64,000 nt of DNA from contig VZDJ01007755.1 in the NCBI GenBank assembly GCA_008694505.1, positions 10,872,596-10,936,595 on the forward strand. The letters are read 5' to 3'. Origin of the DNA: Cyanoderma ruficeps. Its lineage: Eukaryota; Chordata; Aves; Passeriformes; Timaliidae. The notes beneath the pieces are model-generated. The model made no database searches, was not told the DNA's origin, and saw nothing but the letters and a program-made list of their open reading frames with translations. Position numbers and translations under genes: made by a program. This document shows positions 1-12,900 of the stretch, in pieces (position 1 is the first letter of the stretch; each line of letters begins with the position of its first letter).

Positions 1-72
1 CCTTTCCTTTCCTTTCCTCTCCTCTCCTCTCCTTTCCTTTCCTTTCCTTTCCTTTCCTTTTTTTCTTTTTTA
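1..72. repeat. (CCTTT)n pentanucleotide microsatellite
   Basis: A pyrimidine-only tract runs from the window edge, built of CCTTT units with about three CCTCT variants in the middle and a T-rich decay to about position 72. It is cut by the window edge, so its full length is unknown. It is one of three pentanucleotide arrays in the window, with GGAGA at 35586 and TAGGA at 43441. Confidence 0.9.
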
Positions 73-2777
73 AGGCAACAGAAAAATCAGACCTTTCTAA
101 TTAAGCTGTCTGGTGAACTGGGATTCTATATGGACCTGGAAGTGGAAATGGGAATACTAATTGTCAGATTTGAATACAGTGCTGCCTAGGAGGTGATATA
201 ATGACAGTATAATCACTTTCTACATCTTCTGTTTTGCTTTGCATTCACTAAGAACTCAGCTACAACTCTGATTTATTTTTGTTGGTTTGTTTCAAAAGAA
301 TTTTTGGATTTTTAAACTGCAGACACATAGGTAGATGCAGGTCCAGATATCCCTACTGTGTTAAGTGATGCTTTCAGCCAGCTGAAAACTCTTTTTGATC
401 TCTTTGATAATACCAGGAAAGCACTGATCTGAAAAGGCAGATTACCACCAAGGATTAGGCAGTACAATAGCATGCTGAGAATGCAAGAGGATGATGAGGT
501 TTAGCAAACAAGCTTGGAACATATTTGAACTCAAAATCGAACCCCAGTCCAAGGCATGGGGAAATCAGGAGAAAAATGAGAGAGAAGGGAATTGCCTTGA
601 AAAATTATTTTATGAGAGAGGGTGAAATTTTCCAGTTACTAGGTTCTAACTAAAATCAAGACAGAGCTAACTGAGAGAGCACATTCTGCACAGAAGTCTT
701 TACTTAGGCTGAATGGACACAGAGACTCAGCTACACTCTAATTTTCTTGAGACAATCCTTTAAGGCATGTGGCTGGAGCAGGTCACTCTGCTGTTGCTGC
801 TGTCCTCAGGCAGTACAACACAGTGAAGACAGGATTTTACAAAGCCCTTTTTTTTTCCAAGAAGAGTTTTTTTTCAGGACTAGCCACAGTAAATAGAGTG
901 GTTATTTGGTATGTGAGATAAGTATTGGCCAATGTCATTTGAACACACTAGTTTTCTTTCAGCATTTTGTCACTTGACCAGTTAAATGCTAAGGTTAAAA
1001 TGCTGTTACACAACATGCATCTACCCTACTGTGTGTCAGAAATGTGAGGAATGTTTGCAAGAAAGAGCAGCTGGCGTACAATTCCTGTCACCAAACCCCA
1101 AAGTCAAAATGGCTAACATTTCCTGGATCTGCTTAGCTCACCAACAGATAAATAGTTTGCAGTCAGTGTGTGCAAACAGGAGCAGAGTCATTAAAACTGA
1201 AGCAGGTCTTGGGCAAGATCCAGTTTGCATGTTACATATTCATAAAAAGCTGTGTTAGAATGGGTTCCAACAGTGCAAACGTCAATGGAGCCTGCTGTAG
1301 CAAGCCTTAGGTATGCCATCTATGTGTCTGATTGCCTAGAGTTCAGAGCAACTTGCTGAATGTATAACCAAAGGGAATGAAAAAGCTTGCACAGGGGTAG
1401 CTGGCCAGGTCCAATTTCTGGATGCTTAAAAGTACATGTTGATGTCAAAGGGTTTTACACCTTTAGGTTTTTTTTGCTCATTTGTTGTTTGTACAATCCT
1501 TGAGAATCTCAAACAGAAATACTTCATTTTGTTGTTCTTTCAAAGAACACATATTAATTTATGTTATAACAAAAATGTTCATTAAGCCTTGCCTAATAGC
1601 ACTGATTATTTGTTTATTTTCACTCTGTGCAGCCTATTTAATTGTGTGTACACATACCTATAATTACCACTTTGAAATGCAAATACACAGTTACTAAGGA
1701 TAACCTTTCTCATTTTTCAAGCAGCTAACACCCCTTTTTTATAAATGTTAACTATATCCTAAGCTCCATGGAAAGCAGCACATTTTAAGTTCTCCTTACA
1801 TTGCAATGGCTGTCTCCTGAACCAAATTATCCTCTTGGCCACTGTCACAGCTTCCTTTTGTTTATTACCAGCCAAAGACCCTGATAAAGGCTATGAAATC
1901 CCTCGGCTGAAATACCTGCCAGCTTACAGCTGACCTAATTCTGGGACTCCTCTAAGTAATGGGAACAAAAATGGGTATATTTTCTGTCTTCAGCAGTGTC
2001 TCATCAAGCCTCCAACTCCACTTGTGCCTTACTCTTGGGAAGACCTGGGCTGGTACAGAACCATTTGTTACTCTTGATTATGTATCAGATGGTTTATTGC
2101 TGTCGAGTTGCACCAACATCGTGCTCACGCTTCTCTCTGGAATGAGATTTTGTTCTTGAAGGGAGGATTTGGGAATTTGACTGAGCAACATCATGAGCAG
2201 AAGCTATCACAAAACAATAAGTTATCACACAACTTACTTCCTAACTGTCAAACCCACAAAGTGCTTTCAAAATGATGATACCAACCCATCTTCCACACCT
2301 TTCCCTCCCAAGCCCCAACCCTTCTGCAATTACAAACATCAGTGGTTACCCATGGAAGATTCTCTTTCAGCAGTATTTATGTGAACAAATATTTGCTTGT
2401 CCCCCTGTTCACAGAATGTGCATTAAAGAGGCATGGCAGTTAGTGTGGGCTGTCTTTGAACACATGTTATGAATACTGTTTTGCAGGAATTGCCCAGCAG
2501 TAGATGAGAACAAGTAATGAGGAAACTAGGAACATGGGTAATGAGGCCAGAAGGTGTGGAATCTTTCCAGGAGCAGGGGAAGCTGGGTGAAGAAAAACTT
2601 GCCTTACCAATGTATAGCCACAAACCTTTCTCAGGTTTTATTTGCACTCCTTAATGGTCACTCTCAAGAAACAACATTTATCAGGCACATAAACTTCCAT
2701 ATAACTCTTGTAATTCCATAAACAGGGTATTTCAGAATGGGAAATTATTAGCAATTGAGCTATCTTATTTATTTTAA
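73..2777. other. Unannotated non-coding stretch
   Basis: I see no gene or recognisable repeat here. The longest open frames are about 60-90 codons and look like chance. The sequence is AT-rich with short homopolymers only. The part near 1850-1940 is less AT-rich and lacks simple repeats, but nothing in it can be named. Confidence 0.6.
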
Positions 2778-2805
2778 GGGGGGGGGGATGGGGGGGAGGG
2801 TGGGG
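2778..2805 (+). other. G-quadruplex-forming G-run
   Basis: Four G tracts of 10, 7, 3 and 4 bases are separated by loops of only 2, 1 and 1 bases (AT, A, T). This fits the standard G3+N1-7 quadruplex rule with very short loops, which usually favours a stable fold. No gene start is recognisable nearby, so any role is unknown. Long G runs are also prone to sequencing error. Confidence 0.85.
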
Positions 2806-4679
2806 ACTGTGTTTTTGGAATCAGGTTGAATACCTGTAACTGTAATCTCCTCAAAGAGCCTCAAAGAGGTTCTTTCCCTGCATGCTTGCATGCTTTTTAA
2901 CCAGGTTTTTAGTTGTATAAAACATATAAAGATAAACAACAGGTTGAATTGTAAAAGGGTTCTCCCTATCTCTTAGTGGGCAGCAGGGTGAAGCTACCCA
3001 AATAATAATTTCAATCAGTGAATGAACAGATGACATCCCAGTTCAGCTTCAAGCCCTATCAAATGGTAGTTAAGTAGAAATACCAGCAAAGCAGCACAAA
3101 AATAACATACATATCTTGTAGATTACATAATTTATTTGGAAATGTTTTCATACAGTTAAATAAACTTCAGAAAACTACAGTGGAGCCTTCATATAAATTA
3201 GCTGTAGTGCCTAAAATCCCATGAGCTATGAAATGTTAAAAAAAAAAAGAAAAAAAATTAAATACATAGTGTTGCTGAGCAACATAGCTCCCTCTTAAAC
3301 AACTTTCCCTTGTATGAAGTGCTTCAGAAAGGGACTACTGTGGAGTCTGGGTAAGTACTTGCCCTATGGGTAGTGGATTTTGTTACAATCCTTCAAAAAA
3401 CAGCTACACAGACTGTTACTGAATTCAATTATAAGGAGTCTCCAGGGCTGTTCCATTACCTCTGTCTTTAGTTCATGGTCTCAAATCAAAATTTAAGCTA
3501 TTCTCTTTTGATTTCATTCATTAAAAATAATAATTTATATAAACTTTCAACATGGAAATGGCTCAAAAGCTCTTTTGCAGTCTCAACTGAAAAGTGTTGT
3601 AGGAAAGCCTCTAACGTTACAAGATTTTGCTAAGGGTGGGATAGATTTCCCACAGCCCTACCTGGATTTGTGCTGGCTGCTCAAGCTCTTGGAAAGTGAA
3701 GAGCAGAAGGTCAGTTCCTGAGGGGCCTTGCTCTGGAGTGGGTCTGGGTTGATGCCAGGTGGCCAGCCTTGCATTGCTGGGCGACCATCGGCCCCAGGAG
3801 GACCAGCCCTTCCCCTGCCTTGTGGGATCCCTCCTGGTGAGCTCAGAACATCCAACTGTCCCCAGCTAGTAAAAAAAAAACCCAAAAAACTTGTTTCTCA
3901 CAAATCAGAAATCTCACTTGCTCTTCTCACTGTCACCAGAGTGCTTAGGAACCATTAGGAATCGCATTGCTCAGTGCCAGCTTCTGCTCCCATACATCTG
4001 CATTTCCTGAGCATATATCTACATGCATCTGCACTGTTTCTAGTGGCAAGGAAAGGGTTAACCCGGAGAGCAGGTGGAAAGCAATCCAGCTGCAAAAAAT
4101 TAAGAAGGAGGTAGGCGAACCCAGTCCAAAAGGTAATAAGGCCGGCAGGGAGACCAGGAAAGGAAGGTCTGAGCCTGGGGGGAAACTGCCAGGGCCACCC
4201 TGGGGTGGGGGAGCCAGTGGGCTGCTGTATTGAGGTAAGGCAGGTGTCTCCTGGGAGCAGCAGATGTGGCTTTGATCTGTGGGCATGCCTGGGTGGGGAG
4301 AGGTTTCCACAGGGTGGGAACACACTTTGGGGAGCTGTTTGCAAGGTTCAGTTCAGCTAGGTTTCAGTTCTCCTAGGTTTCTCCAAGAGCTCACACAAGG
4401 GATAGTTTATCTGGTCAGAGCAAGGTTGCTATTTACAGATTGATTTTTAAAAGTCTTTAGGCCTCTCCTGCTCGTTAAAATGGGAACTGAGTACTTAGAT
4501 ACGTCTTTAAAAATCGTGTCTTGCTAAAACTCCTCCCTCGGACCAGACCAGAGCCAAGCTTTCTCCTGAGGTTTGAAATGCTATAAATGAACCTTCTATA
4601 TTGTTGCCTTATGCTTTCAACTTCAGGCACCTCATCCAGACAGAAAAGTAATGAAAGACCTGAAGAAAGTCGAGGGTTG
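2806..4679. other. Unannotated stretch with a GC-richer patch
   Basis: No gene is recognised. The part from about 3650 to 4330 is clearly richer in G and C than its surroundings, and for that reason carries overlapping open frames of 75-129 codons on both strands. None has a recognisable domain, and frames open on both strands at once are expected from composition alone. Confidence 0.6.
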
Positions 4680-4985
4680 GAAAGGAACAAAGCAGTCCTG
4701 TGGCTCTGGGTCCCGTTCCCAAAGTTATCGCTCACTCGCTGTGTGGCCTTGAGGAAGCCACTAACAGGCCAATCCTGCTCCCAGTAAACTCACTGGGAAT
4801 TTTCCCATAGGCTCCAGTGAGTGCTAGACCAGGCCCTTAGACTCCTAACAGTTCCCTCATTACCCCCCCTGCAAAGCAGGGACAATAATATCCTGGTCTC
4901 ACAGGGTAGTAAGGGGACTAATTTATTAATGTTCATAAAGCTTTCTCAGATCTACAGATGGAAGGCATTATGTCAGCACAAATTC
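4680..4985 (+). repeat. MIR-like CORE-SINE relic, interrupted
   Basis: The core resembles MIR: CTGTGTGGCCTTGAGGAAGC (4740-4759) is close to the MIR core phrase for a C-T-G-T-G-T-G-A-C-C-T-T-G-G-G-C-A-A-G string. After a break, phrases from about 4850 to 4985 follow the order of the MIR/L2-type 3' end: a CCTCATT block, a GGGACAATAATA block, a CTCACAGGGT block, then TTAATGTTCATAAAGC, TCAGATC and AGATGGAAGGC. The break is the 70-base hairpin at 4766-4836. CORE-SINEs stopped moving long before birds arose, so this is an old fossil. The left boundary is approximate. Alternatives are another CORE-SINE or an L2 tail sharing the same 3' end. Confidence 0.6.
4766..4836. repeat. Imperfect hairpin repeat inserted in the MIR-like relic
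   Basis: The left arm (4767-4799, beginning GGCCAATCCTGCTCCCAG) is an imperfect reverse complement of the right arm (4801-4835, ending GTGCTAGACCAGGCC). The segment interrupts an otherwise continuous MIR-like order of motifs, so it looks like a separate insertion. Its wording recalls a hairpin repeat common in reptile genomes with CCTGCTCCCA and CACTGGGA-type arms. I cannot assign a family name. Confidence 0.55.
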
Positions 4986-7900
4986 TTCTCAATTATCATT
5001 CTTATGGTATTTCCAATTGTCTCACTAAAGCCAAGGAGTTCCAAAAATCCTGTGAGAAATTTTCTTCTCTAAAAATCAGACCCCATTTCTGGGGGATAGA
5101 AATACGTATATTCAGATGGCACTGGAATGCAGGAATATTTACTAAAATAGGGCTCTGAATCCTTGAGGGTTTTGCATGAATCCTGAAGGCAGAGGAGTGT
5201 GGAATGCTCTAGGAAGGACAGTCCCTGACTTTTATGAAAAAAATATTCTAGAGCTTTATTCTAGCAAGCAACAAGCTGAGACCAAAATATTCAAATTTGA
5301 CTCTCAAGGCTTGCTGCTGGTGGGAATTCTTTAAACTCTGCTCCCTGCTTTGTCAGAGCATTTTCTGAGGAAGGGCAGTCTCTGGTTCAGGTTCTTTGTC
5401 CAGACAAGGAAAGGAGGAATTCTTTCCCTCCTCACATCCCTATTACCCGGTATGAGTTAATCAGGTATCAGGGTCAGGGACAGAAAAGCAATGAGGTCTG
5501 GCCAGTAGGCAGCAGATACAGAATTTCACTGGAGAGAGGTCTGCATGTGTGAGTAATAATGTATCATTTGGGAAAAGGAAAAATTACACTGCAAATATCA
5601 CACACACATTTGCTCCCATGGATGCATGTATCTGTGTGTGTATATATATATTTATATACGTATGTATGTATATCCCATAACACTCCCTACAACTATTCCG
5701 CTTCATGTCCCCTGACCTGACATTTGCCTCTGTATGCCTTACGTGTGTGATTTTAGACATCCTCATTGCTAAAGGTCAACACTGGGGAAAATCCACAGGT
5801 GTAAAATTCAGCTAAAAAGACTGTGACAGAAATACTGTGGAAACCAGTATCACAAATACAGCATTTCCCTTTTCGCTGTCACCTCACTCCTTACCCACGT
5901 ATAATCGCACCCTTGCAGGTACAGAGCTTGCTGTGCTGCTCTGGGAAAGCAGGTACATGTTAATGCTGTGATGGATCCATGTCTTTCATTTCAGCATTTT
6001 GTCAAAGCTGGTCAAAGAAAGGAAATTAACCTCCTCCCTCCCCCAGCTGTGCACACACGCACAGACACACGCATGCAGAGCCACAGCCAAGGCCTTCGGC
6101 AAGCCAGCTGATAGCAATCAGTATTTTGAGAAGTGATAGCTCATCTGTAGATTCAGCATTCTTTTGCAGCAGAAGGTATTATGCAAACTAGCCCCATTAG
6201 AAAAGCAAACATCAAAGCAAAACATGTTTTCGAAGAGACAAATGCATAAACCATGTGGTACCTGACACTGAAACAGAAATAGGATAATTACCCTTTCTCT
6301 CAATGGAAAGCATAGCTGCAGAGGATAAAAAAGGTGCCTCATACACCGTGCCCTGTAGTTTCCTGTACTGTGCATGAAAGGGAGAGCAGTCAGCCAGGAA
6401 CATGCACCAGGGGAGAGCCTTAAAGGGTTGATACCATCCTCCTCAGCAAAGGACAGAACACCAGCCAGACTGCAGCTGATCGTGGAGCAGCACAGCGAGC
6501 CCTGCTCTCAGCACTAGCTGGAATGCAAGGTGCCACTCCAGCCTTAGGGGAAGGGGAAAAAAAGCAGAGTGCAGCTAAGGTTACACAATTACCTGTCTTG
6601 ACAGTGTGCAACTTATAAAAAACTATGCATACCGCCCTGACCATAAGTAGCCACAAAGTATGCTTCATGGGTCCTCTGACTGAAGTCTAAACAGAGGCAC
6701 CTCTCTGTAGGCAGATTTTTTGCCTAGCAGTGGATGCTGCTGCTCAGTCACTGCTACAACAAGGGAAAGAAAAAACCCTCACAGACAGAATGGAAGATGG
6801 GAGATGTGAAATGAGGCTCAGATGATGTCTGTCACAGTGCTGGTAAAATAACACAGCCAGGTTCCACTAATTCATCTAAATGAAGAGCCAAGTAAATCAG
6901 AGACTATCAGGACTTCTGCAAAAGTTGAACAGACTTTCTTTAGGGAGGGAACATTTGCCAAAGTTCCCAGGACAAGTTAGAAGTACATACACGTGCTCTC
7001 TCTTTCCTTCATCTCAGCCCCCCTCTTTTTTCTCCTTCAGAGCCCATTTCTCCAGCACGGAGATCAACTATCAGGCCAGGAGAAAGAGAGAGTGTGAGAT
7101 GGCCGACCTTGTCCTCCAGTGCCGAGGGCCTGTGGGTTTGGGCCAGGAACAGGAATTCCCTGTACAGACACTGAGTCTGCTAGAGGAGACAGGAGAGCCT
7201 GCTCCACAGAAGAGCACTTTGTTCACTGCCACCAAGGAAAACTTACACAACAGACACACACACAACCATGGAAATATGAATATTTTAAAAGTGTGTTTTT
7301 TCCTAGAATACACAGTGCTCTTATTTCCTTAGGGGGGCAGTAAAAATTGGGCAAGAGCATATTGCCAAATGCATAAGAGTTAGTGAGGATATTAGTCCTG
7401 CATGTTGTAGTTACAGAGAGCAGAGCACCAGAGCAAGGTCTGAATAGACAAACAATTCAGAATGAATTACTGATAAATGAAACATCCACCAATCACATTT
7501 AGCAGAGAAGGTTAGGGATTTTTCAGTCTTCTCTGCTCCCTTAGTATTCTTCTGTCAATTCATCACTTCTTGGAAACTGCAAAGAGTTAAAATCCTTTTC
7601 CTGTTGTGCCTCCAAAGTATATGTGCATCAGTGTTTGTGTGTCTGCATAATTTCTACAATCAAAATCTGAGGTAGATATTGATACCAGAGAGTTCTCTTG
7701 TGCAGCTGCTTTGTGCTGCATCACTAGCACAGGGTAGCCCTTAAAATGGCACCAGCAGGTCCATGTGAATATAGGTAAGACAGAGAGTTAAGACTAGTTT
7801 TTTCATCGGAAAGCCTAGCCTAATTTCACATGGTTCCTGGGGTATGTTATTAAACTGTTTGTAAAGGAATTCCTCTTGTTCCAGCTATCTAAAAAGTAGA

Positions 7901-9133
7901 AGCCACAGTAGACAACTAGGCTTCCTATAGATTTAACCAAATGGTGATTCGCCTTATCTTCCTTTATTCCATTTGTCTTCAGAGTTACTCCAGATATATT
8001 TCTTTCTTTGTCCTGCCTAAATAGTGAGCCCAGAAGGATGGTTTAGACTTGATAGCTAACTTCTAGATGGCTAATGTTAACTCATCTCTCTCTTCCTAGT
8101 TCATACTTCCCTATCATACAGGGCTCATATGAGAAAACATTCATTAAAGATTATGAGTGGCTGCCTTTCTAATCAGAAAACACATAAACAGAGCTTAGTG
8201 GTGTATTTGCAACTGTGTACATCCTGTTATTTTCTATGCAGTCAAGGATACAACTCTAACCAGCAACAAAACACGACCCAGTGGATGTACCTCTGGATGT
8301 GGAACCATGCAAATGCCCCAAGGCTCAAGGCTGTGGAAATGGAAGATGGCTGGAGGAAGATTTGATGGGGGCACCAGGCAGGTATTCCTATTTCACCCCT
8401 AACACCAGCTCTCTGCCAAACACACTGTGCCACTGTTTATTCGTGGTCTTCTAACTTAAATTGGGGAACTGGCCTAGAAAATAGTCACCACAGGAAACAG
8501 AGTCGGCTTTATATCACCTCCTACACTGAGGCAGGAGCTTTTGGGTGAGAACCTCAGCTGTGGTCCATAGGATACACGGATGCATTACTCAGGGCTGACC
8601 AGTAAAACTTCATTTTTGAGAACCACTGCAGCACTGTGGTGCATGTATATGCACAGACAGAGAGACTCTGTATATTGTACATAGGATCATGGTTTCATCT
8701 TTAATCTGTCCTGATTTAACTCCACCAATAACAGATTTGCTCAAAAAACTAAAGAAACTCATCTAACATCCTGTGCAGTACATTTTATAAGTCTGTGATT
8801 AGATGATAGTCAAAGAAAATATATACTGATAGGAGACAGAAACCCTAGAATCCTATTAAGAGTGTTGCATTGGAGAAGCATTTTGGTTTGTGTTACAGGT
8901 ATTTTGCCATTCTTCTTGTGCCACAGCTGACTGGCAACTTCACCGATAATGTAAATAACTGCACAGCTTAGTGTTGTATCCCCCATATGAGAAAGATTTA
9001 ACTTTGTAGATACCAGAGCTCTTAGCTCCTAAGAAGTATTACTATGATATTCTTGAACTGATTTTGATTCTTACTCACTACCTCTCCTGATTACTATCCT
9101 TGTCTCGAATTCCTCATGTACGACTAAAAGTAT
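4986..9133. other. Unannotated non-coding stretch
   Basis: Apart from the short TG/TA microsatellite near 5633 I see nothing that can be named. The longest open frame is a 150-codon plus-strand frame at 6880-7332. It shows no domain, no repeat structure and low-complexity stretches of serine and phenylalanine, so I treat it as chance. Confidence 0.6.
5633..5673. repeat. (TG)n(TA)n compound microsatellite
   Basis: A short TG run passes into TA repeats and then TATG-type units. It is alternating purine-pyrimidine throughout, a composition that can unwind or form Z-DNA-like structure. It is imperfect and short. Confidence 0.8.
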
Positions 9134-9986
9134 TGTGGTGGGTTGGCCCTGGCTGCCCACTAAAGCTCATCTATCACTCACCTTCTCAGATGGACAGGGA
9201 AGAGAAAATACAATGAGAGACTTGTGGGATGAGACAAGGATAGAGAGAGATCACACAGAAATTACCATCATGGGCAGAACAGACTTAACTTGGGGAAATT
9301 CTTTTCATTTGTTACAATCAAATCAGACTAGGATAACGAGAAATAAGACCAAATCTTAAAAACACCTTCCAACCACTCCTCCTTTATCCCCAGGCTTAAT
9401 TCTTGCTCCAATTTTTCTCTACTTCATGTCCCCAGCAGATGAAGAGGATGGGGAATGGGGGCTGCAGTCAATTCGTCACACATTGTCTCTGCTTATTCTT
9501 CCTCCTCAGGGGGAGGACTTCTTGTACTGTTCCCATGTTCCAGCATAGGTCACTTCCATAGGGTTCAGTCCTTCAGGAGCAGACTACTTCAGCATGGGTC
9601 CCCCATGGAGTCACAAGTCCTGACAGCAAACCTGCTCCAGTGTGGGCTCTTCACAGGGCTACAGGTTCTGCTAGGAACCTGCTCTTCCACAGGCTTCCCA
9701 CAAGGTCATAGCCTTCTTTGGACATCCTCTTTCTCCAGTGTGGGTTCCTCCATGAGCTGCAGGTGGATATTTGCTCCACTGTGGACCTCCATGGGCTGCA
9801 GAGGGAGAGACTTCATCACCATGGTCTTCACCAGAGGCTGCAGGAGAATCTCTGCTCTGGAACCTGAAGCAACTTCTCCTCCTCCTTCTTCCAATAACAA
9901 AAACATCTCTATATCAGCTCTGTGGTCAGCACAAATCCAAAACATATCCCCAAAGCAGCCCCTCTACCCCAGCCAAAACCAACACA
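9134..9986. mobile_element. Solitary avian ERV LTR, apparently chimeric
   Basis: The element begins TGTGGTGGGTTGGCCCTGGC and ends AGCCAAAACCAACACA, so it has the TGT...ACA ends of a retroviral LTR. From 9134 to about 9890 it follows a widespread bird LTR, including its repeated CTCCAGNGTGGG-type phrases (for example near 9630 and 9735). From about 9890 to 9986 it instead follows, in reverse complement, the start of a different bird LTR that begins TGTTNTGGTTTTGGCTGGG. I see no gag, pol or env sequence on either side, so it is a solo LTR. No clear 5-6 base target duplication is visible: the flanks are AAGTAT and ACAGGG. Transcriptional strand is left open because the two parts suggest opposite directions. 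The 181-codon open frame at 9455-10000 crosses the LTR and is not a viral gene. Confidence 0.8.
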
Positions 9987-12900
9987 ACAGGGCATTGTAG
10001 TATGTGGTTGATCAGAGAATGCAAAGAGCTCGTTAGCTGTAGATGAGGGTGAAGAAGGGGCATGCTTTCAGTAGCTATCCTGATGGATCCATCAGCTATG
10101 AGGTCCTCCAGAGGCAAGGGAGTCACTGAAGAGGCAGAGAAGAACTGTAGAAATTTTCCAGCCATCTGGAAGAAACGGCAGAAGTTTTCAGTGTGTAGGA
10201 AACTGATGAAAATGCATTAGATATCATAAAAAGGAAGAAGGGGAAGTCAGTGCACTTCTGAAAGGCAGTGGAAGAGTGAATGCTTGGGGCCAGGAAAGCC
10301 AAGTCAAAGACTTGAGGAAACAGATTGTGTGGTTCAAAGCATTTTTGCACCTAACAAATATTAATTTTGGTTCAAGGAAAATACTTATTTTCCAAGTTAG
10401 TTCCTATTTTAATTGGATAAATTCACATGTTTATAACTACAATAATCTGAAGGTATGTGATTTTTAAATATTAAATAAGATGAAATCTAACTCACTGCAT
10501 ACTTTTTTCTTTTTAATAATATAAGCCAAGTTTATTGGATTTTGCATATAGTCTGTAATTCAGATGTATACATAAAATTGTCTTTCTTTTGTAGATTAGT
10601 ATCATTACAAATTATTGCAGATGTTTCAAACTAACATAATTTATACTGTGATGGTCAAGATATTATTGTAATATCCACACAATGAACAGTGAAAGGAGTA
10701 CACACAGGTTTTTATCAAAATTAGACAAATTCCAAAGGCCTGTGGAACCCTTTGCCTAGAGGTGCATTGGCATGGATCGTAAAATATATTTTAAAGTCTG
10801 GGGGAATATTTAACATGTGTAAAAAGTTATGCTTTCATTTCTGTTAATGACAAAGCTCAAAATGTCTTTCAAATTCCACAAGTATACCAGGTGCTTGGAG
10901 GTCACAGCCTACTGTTTTGGTTTGCCTTTTTAGATGCCTTTTGCATTTGCCAATAATACACTTGGATCACAAATAGAAAAACACAGAGAAGTGGAAAAAA
11001 AATCACTTACCATTTTAGAGATCTGGTTGAAGTACATCACAAGTGCTGGAAGAATATCATGAAGTGTTAATCATGCATGAATTCATAACCATTCAGAGTA
11101 GCATTCCTGGTGGCAAACTGTTGCTAAATAGCATTTTCCAGAGCATAACCAGCATATGCAATTAATGTTGTTTGCTAGGCATCATTCCTCCACTTCGAGC
11201 AGTGACCAGAAGACCCTAATGTGCAGTTAGAGAAAATGCCCTTTCAGTGTTTTGCCCTTGGCACATACACAGAAAATTCAACTAGTGGCTCTGGAGGAAT
11301 CTTAAGTCTGCCACATAGGTGGTCTGCTGCCTGCTGAAAAAGTCTGGATACCTTTACATTTGGATATAATTTTTCTGTCACACTATGCTCGCTGCTCAGA
11401 ATTTTCAAACTCACACTTTAAATCAAGCCTGAGGTTTCTCCAATGCATAGTTTGAAAAAAATCCTGAGGAACTATTTTTAGCCCTGCCACAGAAAAGGTC
11501 AGAGGATCCCCACAGAGGTGAGGCTTAGTCTGTTATAGGTATGGCAGCTACCTGATTTCTAGGTGACTATAGGTAACGCATTTCCTGTACATCCTGACAG
11601 AAAGTCTCCTTCCTTCCAGTCTGAACTCTGCTTCAGTCATTGCAGAGCTAAATGCTGTGTCTCTGTCAAGAAAGTAGAACAGAAAAAAATCCCCAAGCAG
11701 TAAGTGGGACTGAATCTCAAACCAGGATACTCATGTTGCAGAGGGAATGTGTGTGTGAATGTGTGTCTGCACAGACTGACAAGTATGCATGCACACCAGC
11801 AAGTATGCACATTGCACACTAAAAATATGTGGCATCTGTAGTGCACAGAAAGCAAGCCTTTATATTTCACCCAAAAAACAGCAATCTGTGTTGTGAAGAA
11901 TGCCTCTTCTGGGAGACAGATACCCCTTCAAAGAAATAGAAAGAAAAACTGGAAAACAAACAAACAAAAAAGGCCAGCCAGCAAGAGAATATTAGCATAT
12001 CCAGGTCTTCTGGAGAAGCAACGGTCATGCTGCTGCTTGGCATAGAGAATAAATTAATTTCGAGACAAAGAAACAAAAACCTTACAAATCCCTCCTGGAA
12101 AAATGCAATCCTTAGCTTAGCATCTCTGTCCTTCAACCTTGTGGAAGTGACTTTAGCAGATTCAGCTCACCAAACTTAGAAGGCTGCATTGCCTATGATG
12201 ACTGTTGAAAAATACCAATATTTTAAAGAAAGCTATTTATATTTTGTAAGAACTTGAAATATTTGTAGTACCAAAACTACTGATGATTCTCTAATCCATT
12301 AAACAGATTTTGTTTGCTTTGTTGACTTTGAACAAATGAACAGTAGAAGTTATCTCAATTCAATAAAACTGACTTGTTGTGTTTGGCTATGCCATTGTTC
12401 CTTAGGACAGTTATTGAATACTTTTTCAAGTTAAATGACTGTAGAAAACAGAAGTTCAATTTTCGTCTATTTCCTCTGCTCTCTCCAATTGTTTTTGTCA
12501 ACTTTTCAAGGTGTTATCCATATGAGAATAGATCAGTTGTTCAAGACCTGCATTAAGATGTAGGTACATACTGCATTTGCATTATATGTTAAGCTTGAAA
12601 CAAAGGAAAGTTGTATCTAGTTGGACATGAAGTAATCCAGAACAACAGAATTGTGGCAGTGTTTCAACAAAGTCACACTCATATATAACACAGAAATTAA
12701 GATATGCACACAAATAGAAAGATTTCCATCACAGAAAGTAAATACATCTTTTATTAACACTAAGGAAGGTGAATTTACTATGAGTAGTACCATAAGTCCA
12801 ATTTCAGTTGACTGGCTTAATTCTTATATTAAGGAGAAGGTACCTAGCACTGAAATTCAGCTCTAAAACAATTCTGTATTCAAGGACCAAAAAGAAAGGA

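Noticed and set aside
6880..7332. 150-codon plus-strand open frame
   Set aside because: No recognisable domain, and low-complexity serine/phenylalanine and histidine stretches follow from simple DNA runs.
9455..10000. 181-codon plus-strand open frame
   Set aside because: It lies within the LTR and runs past its end. LTRs do not encode the viral proteins, and the frame is a result of the GC-richer, repeated LTR sequence.
10730..10780. CR1-like phrase (CTGTGGAACCCTTTGCC)
   Set aside because: Agreement with CR1 or L3 tails is limited to about 20 bases, and the neighbouring blocks do not continue.
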